This document shows positions 58,257-64,000 of a stretch of DNA of 64,000 nt, in pieces. The notes beneath the pieces are model-generated. The model saw nothing but the letters and a program-made list of their open reading frames with translations. It made no database searches and was not told where the DNA came from. The DNA lies in contig NZ_JAHVDK010000022.1 of assembly GCF_051487185.1 (NCBI RefSeq), positions 78,852 through 142,851 of the forward strand, given 5' to 3'. The translations under genes and the position numbers were made by a program. Origin of the DNA: Inquilinus limosus_F. Its GTDB lineage: Bacteria; Pseudomonadota; Alphaproteobacteria; DSM-16000; Inquilinaceae. Position 1 is the stretch's first letter; every line of letters begins with the position of its first letter.

Positions 58257-58390
58257 CGCCTGGCGTTCGCGGCGGGGATGCCGAGCGGGCGCGGCACAGC
58301 GCGGAGGGATCTGCCCCCGGTCACGGCCGGCGGGCTCCGTCGTTGCGTTTCGCGCGGCATCCGAAACTGCTCCTCCTGAGCCGAAGGACC

Positions 58391-58891
58391 ATGCGCACAG
58401 ATCAGGTGATCCGGCTGATCGATACCGTTCTCGGGGAGCTGGAGGGCGATTTCGTCCGGCCGCCCGACGGGGCGGGCGCGGTGCTTCGACGGCAGCGCCA
58501 GTCCGTTCTGCTGGAACGAGCCGCTGCCGAGCTGATGGCTGCCTCTCCCCTGCCGGGGTTTCGCAGCCGCCTCGCCTGGCGGCTGCCCTCGCACGCGACC
58601 CCGGCGCCTCCTCCGCTGCGCGAGGAGGAGATGGCGGCGCGCGCCTGCCGTCTGGCCCGTCGGCTCTGGCGGGCCGCGGGGCTCCGGCGGTCCGAGCGCC
58701 GCCTCGACGCCCTGCTGATGCGCCAGCTCCCGGGCGCGAACGGGGACGAGATCAGGCTGGCGGCGCTGGGCCGTCCGACGGATGCGGCGGTCGAGGTGCC
58801 GCGGTCCCCGGTGGCCAGGCTGCTCGCCGCCCTGGCCGTCATTGCGGTGGTTCTGCGCCAAGCGGAGCGGACCGGCCCCGCCGCGACCTGA
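58391..58891 (+). CDS. Small unknown protein with C-terminal hydrophobic segment, between hcp and vgrG
   Basis: This 166-aa protein is not recognised. The ATG at 58391 has GAAGGA upstream, and the frame shows strong G/C third positions, so it is likely real. It is Arg/Leu/Ala-rich and mostly helical (VIRLIDTVLGELEGDFVRP at the start, then MAARACRLARRLWRAAGLRR). It ends in a hydrophobic segment (VARLLAALAVIAVVL) followed by a short polar tail, like a tail-anchored membrane protein. Its position in the hcp-vgrG unit suggests an adaptor, chaperone or small effector. I cannot choose among them. Confidence 0.6.
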   Translation: MRTDQVIRLIDTVLGELEGDFVRPPDGAGAVLRRQRQSVLLERAAAELMAASPLPGFRSRLAWRLPSHATPAPPPLREEEMAARACRLARRLWRAAGLRRSERRLDALLMRQLPGANGDEIRLAALGRPTDAAVEVPRSPVARLLAALAVIAVVLRQAERTGPAAT

Positions 58892-59092
58892 CGATCGGTG
58901 CTATCATGAAGGGCCGTGGCCGGCGCCGGCTGACGAGGCGATGCCGGGTGCCGACGGCGACGATGGTGGTGGGTGTGATGATGCATCTGCATGGGGCCGC
59001 TGCGGCAGCCCCCCGCGTCCGATCCGGGGCCGGATCGCGCGCCGCCCGTCCCGCGGCTGGGGACGCTTCGCCGAATATGGCCGGAGTCGATG

Positions 59093-61888
59093 ATGTCTCC
59101 CTATGACTATGTGGGGTCGTTGACCCAGGCCGGGCGTCTTCTCGCCGTCCACACGCCCCTGGGAGAGGACGTCCTCCTGCTGGAAGGCATGGACGGCGTC
59201 GAAGGGCTGAACGACCTGTTCGGCTTCCGGCTGCGGGTGCGGTCCAAGCGCCGGGACATCCTGCCGAAGGACATCGTCGGCCTGCCGGTCAGCTGGACGC
59301 TCGAGCTGCCCGGCGGCGCGCGGCGCACCTGGTCCGGCGTCGTCGGGGCGCTGGAGGCGGGGCCTGCCCTTGGCGACGGAATGCGCTCCTACGTGCTCAC
59401 CGCCCGGCCGTGGCTGTGGCTGTTCATGCACACCTCCGACTGCCGGATCTTCCAGAACAAGACCACCCAGCAGATCCTCGAAACCATCTTCACCGAAGCG
59501 AAGATCCGGGATTTCGACTTCGGTCCGGTGATCGGGCCGAAGGCCGTGCGCGAATACTGCGTCCAGTACAACGAGACGGACTACAACTTCGTCGCCCGCC
59601 TGCTCGAGGAGGAAGGCTGGAGCTGGTGGTTCCGGCACGAGCCGGGCAGCGACGGCGGGCCGGCGCGGCACGTTCTGGTGGTGTCGGACGGGGCCCATGC
59701 CTGGACGCCGGGCGAGGAGCCGGAGCTGCGCTTCACCAGCACCAATATCGACCTGAACGACGTCACCGGCTGGATCCGCCGCTACCAGTTCATGCCCGGC
59801 CAGGCGGCGGAGGCGGACTGGAACTTCGAGACCCCGCAGGCGCCGGTGATGCGCGGCCAGCCCTCGGTGGTTCCGATCGAGACCAACCGGACGTTCGAGA
59901 TGTATCGCTGGGGCGGCCGGTTCCTGGACAAGGACCGGGCCGACCACATCTCCCGGCGGCGCATCGAGGCGCATGAGGCCGGCTTCGAGACGATCGACGC
60001 CGAGAGCGGCAACCGCCGCATCCATCCAGCCCAGCGGTTCAGGCTGTACGGCCACCCGATCGCCGAGGAGAACGCGGACTACGCCGTCATCCGGGTGATG
60101 CATTGGGCGGAGGACCAGTCCTACGCCGCCAATGGCGGCCCGGCGACCTATTCGAACCGGTTCCAGGTGGTGCCGGCGGCGACCCGCTGGGTGCCGGAGC
60201 AGAAGACGCCGCGGCCGCGGATCGAGGGCATCCAGACCGCGACCGTGGTCGGCCCGCCCGGCGAGGAGATCCACACCGACCGCTACGGCCGGATCAAGGT
60301 CAAGTTCCCGTGGGACCGCTACGCCAAGGGCGACGACACCTCCTCCTGCTGGCTGCGGGTCAGCCAGCCCTGGGGCGGGTCCGGCTGGGGCTCGCAGACC
60401 ATCCCGCGCATCGGCATGGAGGTGCTGGTCGGCTATCTCGAGGGCGACCCCGACAAGCCGCTGGTCATGGGCGTGGTGCCGAATCCCACCACCATGCCGT
60501 CGCTGTCACTGCCCGGCCACAAGACCCGCACCGGGTTCAAATCCTCGACCAGCCCGGGCGGCGCCGGCTTCAACGAGCTCAGCTTCGAGGACCAGGCCGG
60601 GGCCGAGGAGATGTTCCAGCACGCCCAGAAGGACTCGACCCAGATCGTCCGCAACAACAAGCGGACACAGGTCGGCAACGCCTACACCATGGCGGCGGAG
60701 ACGCTGCACTTGACCACCGTCCAGGCGTCGCAGGTGCAGATGACGCCGAAATCGATCACGCTGCAGCACAAGGGCAGCCAGATCTACATGGACGAGACGC
60801 AGATCATCCTGTCCTCCGGCGGCGTCCACAAGATCCGGCTCAGCGCCGACGGGGTGGAGACCCATTCCGAGACCAAGGTGTTCGCCAGCCAGGGCAAGGC
60901 TGCGCCCGAGAACTTCATGACCATCGTCGGCGACGGCATCCATCTGCTGGGCAAGTCGGCGATGCGGCACGAGGCCGGCGGCTCCGTGGTCGAGATGGGG
61001 ACCAGCGGCATCGACAGCCGCGGCCCGAACATCTGGCTCAACTGCGGCCCGCCGGCGCCGACGCCGCCCGCCGCGTCGGGCGGCCCCGGCCCGACCGTCG
61101 GCCCGTCCGGACCGTCCTGGTCGCCCGAGGGGCAGGGCGCCAATCCCGGGCCGCAGGCCGGCACAGGCAGCGGGGCCCAGCAGACCGCATGGCAGGCCGA
61201 AGGCGACGCCTGGGCCGGCAACAAGGGCGCGGGGCCGAACTCCGCCAAGGTCCTGGGCGCGGAAGGACACGTCGCGACCAGCACCGGTCCGAACGGAGCG
61301 ACGGTCGATGCCGCGGCGACGGTCGCCGGCGCGCAGCTGCGGGGAGAAAAACGGGGCGATCTGGGCGCGGTGTCCGGCGAGATGGACATCCTCTCCGCAA
61401 CCGCCAAGGGGAATGCCGGGATCACCCCCTATGGTGCCGGGGCGCATGGCGAGGCATCGGCCTACATGGCACGGGGCAAGGTCGCCGGCGAGCTCGGCGA
61501 CCTCAGGACGGGCGGCGTCGGCGGGGCGCTGGAGGGGCAGCAGTTCTACGCCAAAGCCGAAGGCGACGCGCTGTTCGGGGATGACGGCCGTCGCGTCGGC
61601 GTGGCCCTGGGCGGCAAGGCCAGCGCCTCGGCGCTGGGGGGCTCCGCCGAGACGCAGACCACCGTTCCGATCGGCTGGTTGCCCGGCGTCCCGGACGACT
61701 GGACCCTCAACATGAAGGAGAAGGCGTCCGCCAAGGTGGGAGGCGTCGGCGCCAAGGGCGGCGGCTACGCCTATTACGACCGGGCCGACGAACGCTACTA
61801 CGCGGGGGCCTATGCCGGGCTTGGCGTGCTGCTGGGCGCCGGCGTCGAGCAGGAGGTCAGCGTCGGACCGCCCTCTGGAGGCAAGTGA
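59093..61888 (+). CDS. vgrG: VgrG spike protein (TssI) with long Gly/Ala-rich C-terminal extension
   Basis: This 931-aa protein is the trimeric spike at the tip of the Hcp tube. Residues 1 to about 380 are the gp27-like part (LLEGMDGVEGLNDLFGFRLR), and residues of about 385-480 the gp5 OB-fold (DRYGRIKVKFPWDR, QTIPRIGMEVLV). Residues of about 500-650 are a repetitive beta-helix-like region. After a Pro-rich linker (about 652-690) comes a roughly 240-residue Gly/Ala-rich domain with alternating polar pattern, which standard VgrG proteins lack. The second of two ATGs (59093) has the better ribosome spacing. The next gene begins 1 bp after its stop. Confidence 0.94.
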   Translation: MSPYDYVGSLTQAGRLLAVHTPLGEDVLLLEGMDGVEGLNDLFGFRLRVRSKRRDILPKDIVGLPVSWTLELPGGARRTWSGVVGALEAGPALGDGMRSYVLTARPWLWLFMHTSDCRIFQNKTTQQILETIFTEAKIRDFDFGPVIGPKAVREYCVQYNETDYNFVARLLEEEGWSWWFRHEPGSDGGPARHVLVVSDGAHAWTPGEEPELRFTSTNIDLNDVTGWIRRYQFMPGQAAEADWNFETPQAPVMRGQPSVVPIETNRTFEMYRWGGRFLDKDRADHISRRRIEAHEAGFETIDAESGNRRIHPAQRFRLYGHPIAEENADYAVIRVMHWAEDQSYAANGGPATYSNRFQVVPAATRWVPEQKTPRPRIEGIQTATVVGPPGEEIHTDRYGRIKVKFPWDRYAKGDDTSSCWLRVSQPWGGSGWGSQTIPRIGMEVLVGYLEGDPDKPLVMGVVPNPTTMPSLSLPGHKTRTGFKSSTSPGGAGFNELSFEDQAGAEEMFQHAQKDSTQIVRNNKRTQVGNAYTMAAETLHLTTVQASQVQMTPKSITLQHKGSQIYMDETQIILSSGGVHKIRLSADGVETHSETKVFASQGKAAPENFMTIVGDGIHLLGKSAMRHEAGGSVVEMGTSGIDSRGPNIWLNCGPPAPTPPAASGGPGPTVGPSGPSWSPEGQGANPGPQAGTGSGAQQTAWQAEGDAWAGNKGAGPNSAKVLGAEGHVATSTGPNGATVDAAATVAGAQLRGEKRGDLGAVSGEMDILSATAKGNAGITPYGAGAHGEASAYMARGKVAGELGDLRTGGVGGALEGQQFYAKAEGDALFGDDGRRVGVALGGKASASALGGSAETQTTVPIGWLPGVPDDWTLNMKEKASAKVGGVGAKGGGYAYYDRADERYYAGAYAGLGVLLGAGVEQEVSVGPPSGGK

Positions 61889-61889
61889 G

Positions 61890-63362
61890 GTGAGGCGCTG
61901 GCTGGCGGATATGGCCCTGTTCCTGCCCGGAGAGGAGCACACGCGGCGAAGCGCCGTTGCGCTCGCGATCCTGTTCGCTGTGTTCCTCGGCCTCACCTAT
62001 GGCTGGGTTCGGCAATATGGTCAGGCCTTGACGCCTGTCTCGGCGGTTCTGGTCGGCGGCCTGGCCCTGACCGGATACGGGTTGTGGGTGCTGCTGATGC
62101 TGACGCGGTTCCGCCGGCTGGTCCGGCACGCGACCTCGGCGACATCCGCCGCGTTTCGCGTTCCGCTGACCTGGCGTGTCGGCCTCCTCTGGCCCTATCG
62201 GAAGCGCGATATCGATCGCGCGGCCCGTGAAGGCCGGCTCCCTGAACTGATGGTGTTCTGTTTCATCCTCGTCACGATCCTCGGCTTTTCCATCGTGATG
62301 ATTCTGAAGCCGCAATCGGTCCGCGCGGCGGAGACCCCCATGACAGAGCTGCTCCTGAAGCCCCGTTCCTCGGAAGCACAGATCCTGCAGGCCAGCCAGC
62401 GGCAGTTCGAGGACAATGGCGATCCGGCCCTGACCTTCAGCCTTCTGCTGCCGAAGGACTGGCTGAAATACGAGCCCTACAAACCGGAGAATCCGGAGGC
62501 CGAGGGCCTCGTGCTGCTGTCCCGCTACGGCAGCCGCGACAGCCGGGCCCTGCTCGAGGTCTACGCCCAGAAACTGCAGCGCGAACTGTCCAGCGCCGAT
62601 TGGCTGGACGTCTGGCTGCGCGAGAACGGCTACACGGTGCTGGACCGGCATGTGGCGTATGCGGCGGCCGGCTGGAACGCGGATGTGCTGGCGACGCGCC
62701 AGGCGAAAGGCCAGACCTTCACCTACCGGATGTCCACCTTCAAGAACGGCGACCGGCTTTATCTGGTCTTCGGCTACGCGCAGCCCGGCGCCTATGCCGG
62801 CGCCGAGGAGGCGTTCGCGGTGGCCGCCGACAGCTTCCGTCTGCCGCAGGCGGACGACATCCCGTCCGCCGAGCCGCTTCGCACGATCCAGCTGTCCCGC
62901 GTGCTGCCGGCGCGGTTCGTCTTCCCGGCCGGCTGGCAGGAGACGCGGGACGACAGCGTCGGCCCCAACCAGGACAGCCTGAATTTCAAAAACGTCGCCG
63001 CGGACACGGTCGTCGGCCAGCTCAATGTTCTGGTCGCGCCGGGGGCCGTCTATCCGTCGCACGAGGCGCTGGCAAACACGCTGGCGACGGCGTCGGGGAA
63101 GGTCGTCGGCGTCGATGTGCCCGACCTTCGGCTTCGTCCCGTGAATCTCGGCTCGATATTGACCGACGCCAGGGAGGGGGAGGTCACGGTCGAGGCGAAG
63201 GGATCGACGTTCAGGATCCGGGTCACCGTCGCTCGGGGCGGAACCGGCTGGGTCTCGTTCCTTCTGCTCAGCTTCAAGCCGACGCCGGATCTCCATCTGA
63301 TCGACGCGATCAACCGCCGCGCCTACGACATCGCCGTCCGCACCTTCGGGCCGGCGTCTTAG
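61890..63362 (+). CDS. Membrane-anchored protein with two DUF1795/PsbP-like modules, downstream of vgrG
   Basis: This 490-aa protein has three predicted membrane helices (about 22-42, 48-68 and 96-116) separated by an Arg-rich cytoplasmic loop. A large, probably periplasmic C-terminal part follows. It contains two similar beta-rich modules (LTFSLLLPKDWLKYEPYKPE, and ARFVFPAGWQETRDDSVGPN), each resembling DUF1795/PsbP-like folds. I chose the GTG at 61890 because GGAGG lies 8 bp before it. Proteins of this fold serve as T6SS effector chaperones (Eag) when cytoplasmic. The membrane anchoring here instead suggests an immunity or envelope protein for the VgrG effector. The role is inferred. Confidence 0.7.
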   Translation: MRRWLADMALFLPGEEHTRRSAVALAILFAVFLGLTYGWVRQYGQALTPVSAVLVGGLALTGYGLWVLLMLTRFRRLVRHATSATSAAFRVPLTWRVGLLWPYRKRDIDRAAREGRLPELMVFCFILVTILGFSIVMILKPQSVRAAETPMTELLLKPRSSEAQILQASQRQFEDNGDPALTFSLLLPKDWLKYEPYKPENPEAEGLVLLSRYGSRDSRALLEVYAQKLQRELSSADWLDVWLRENGYTVLDRHVAYAAAGWNADVLATRQAKGQTFTYRMSTFKNGDRLYLVFGYAQPGAYAGAEEAFAVAADSFRLPQADDIPSAEPLRTIQLSRVLPARFVFPAGWQETRDDSVGPNQDSLNFKNVAADTVVGQLNVLVAPGAVYPSHEALANTLATASGKVVGVDVPDLRLRPVNLGSILTDAREGEVTVEAKGSTFRIRVTVARGGTGWVSFLLLSFKPTPDLHLIDAINRRAYDIAVRTFGPAS

Positions 63363-63386
63363 CCGCGGGTGGAAAGGGGGAGAGCC

Positions 63387-64000
63387 ATGTCCTTCGCAGG
63401 AAGCTCGGTGAAGACGCCGGCCATGGCCGCGGTCCACGGCCTGCGCCAGATCGCCTTCAACACCATCGGCGACAAGGTGCTGCGGCCGCTGGTCGACTAC
63501 GCCGCGCCGGAGCTGCCGCAGGCCGCGGCCGGCACCGCGAACCGGGCGCAGCAGGCGGCCGGCGCGGGCCGCTCCGCCGCCGGCAAGCTGGCCTCCGCGG
63601 CCGGCGGCATGACCGGCGCGCTGGGGTCGTCGGCCTCGTCCGCCATCGCCGCCCTGCCGGAGCTGACGCCGCAGACCGCCTTCGTGCCGCCGGATTTCAG
63701 CCCGATGCCCAGCTTCGATTCGTCACCGATCCTGAAATCGGTGGCCGAGCGGGCGCAGCAGCTCATGGCCGGCCTGCCACAGCCCGAAGGGCTGGCCGAG
63801 ATGGCGAAATCCATGGCGCTGGACCAGGCCGGGCAGGCGGCGGAACAGGCGCTCGGCGGCCTGCTGCCGGGCGAGGCGCAGCACGCGCTCGACACCGCCC
63901 GCGGCGGCCTGCCGGGTGCGCTGCCGGACCGGCAGCAGGTCGCCGGCGCGCTGACCGACGCCGCGGCGGGGGCCGTGCCGCAGGGGGCGCAGGACGCGCT
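63387..64000 (+). CDS. Ala-rich protein downstream of vgrG, probable T6SS effector or accessory (C-terminus outside window)
   Basis: An open frame starts at the ATG at 63387, 24 bp after the previous stop and following GGGGGAGAG, and runs to the right edge (204 codons seen). The N-terminus (VKTPAMAAVHGLRQIAFNTI) looks ordered. After that it is Ala/Gly/Gln-rich with Pro-rich joints and heptad-like helices (EGLAEMAKSMALDQAGQAAE, and similar). No PAAR motif or catalytic domain appears in the part seen. Its place at the end of a vgrG unit suggests an effector whose toxic domain lies beyond the window. Confidence 0.65.
   Translation, partial: MSFAGSSVKTPAMAAVHGLRQIAFNTIGDKVLRPLVDYAAPELPQAAAGTANRAQQAAGAGRSAAGKLASAAGGMTGALGSSASSAIAALPELTPQTAFVPPDFSPMPSFDSSPILKSVAERAQQLMAGLPQPEGLAEMAKSMALDQAGQAAEQALGGLLPGEAQHALDTARGGLPGALPDRQQVAGALTDAAAGAVPQGAQDA

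Noticed and set aside
58402..58992. A 196-codon minus-strand frame between hcp and vgrG
   Set aside because: The plus-strand frame has the better ribosome site and codon bias. The minus frame begins with His/Arg repeats typical of a shadow.
58906..59106. Short plus-strand frame before vgrG
   Set aside because: It overlaps the vgrG start in another frame and has no ribosome site. The region is better read as a leader.
1..64000. CRISPR arrays, tRNA or rRNA genes, transposases
   Set aside because: I saw no regularly spaced repeats, no tRNA-like cloverleaf or CCA ends, no rRNA sequence and no transposase motifs.

Overview
The window is GC-rich (roughly two thirds G+C), densely packed bacterial DNA with short gaps, many 4-bp start/stop overlaps and strong G/C bias at third codon positions. 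The transporter types, the regulators and the paired TssC sheath proteins point to an alphaproteobacterium (Rhodospirillales- or Hyphomicrobiales-like). I cannot name the genus from sequence alone.

Region 1 (1-3532, minus strand) is the start of an operon for a phage-tail-like contractile particle, probably an extracellular contractile injection system (eCIS). It encodes a tail sheath, a T4 gp19-type tube, a T4 baseplate-type protein with two CxxC pairs, and a Pro/Ala-rich protein cut by the left edge. An A/T-rich intergenic region with a good sigma70-like promoter precedes it.

Region 2 (4000-24041) is carbohydrate uptake and catabolism. A LacI regulator diverges from a seven-gene plus-strand operon: family 5 solute-binding protein, glycosidase-like protein, two permeases, fused double ATPase, beta-hydroxyacid dehydrogenase and GH42 beta-galactosidase. 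A REP-like palindrome separates this from a convergent minus-strand operon with a CUT1 sugar importer that lacks its ATPase and a second glycosidase-like protein. A GntR/FCD regulator and a D-2-hydroxyacid dehydrogenase follow. The likely job is import of galactoside-type oligosaccharides, intracellular cleavage and oxidation of hydroxyacids. The substrate is inferred.

Region 3 (24007-27210) holds a LysR regulator divergent from a D-serine dehydratase/D-threonine aldolase-like enzyme, then a glycine-zipper lipoprotein.

Region 4 (27226-64000) is a type VI secretion system (T6SS). A 22-gene minus-strand run reads tssA, tssB, two tssC genes, tagJ, tssE, tssF, tssG, clpV, tagH/fha, tssJ, tssK, tssL, tssM, tagF, pppA and ppkA. 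It ends in an unusual accessory module: a secreted VWA protein, an ABC ATPase with an FtsX-type permease, a TssM-like protein without the NTPase, and a degenerate PP2C domain fused to an M23 peptidase. Divergently transcribed are hcp, a small unknown gene, a vgrG with a long Gly/Ala-rich C-terminal extension, a membrane-anchored protein with two DUF1795/PsbP-like modules, and an Ala-rich protein cut by the right edge. That right-hand set looks like an effector island.

The most interesting material is the module at 27226-34044. It combines the threonine-phosphorylation control pathway of T6SS with a FtsEX/LytM-like set that could open peptidoglycan for the secretion apparatus. The co-location of two different contractile injection systems within 64 kb is also notable.
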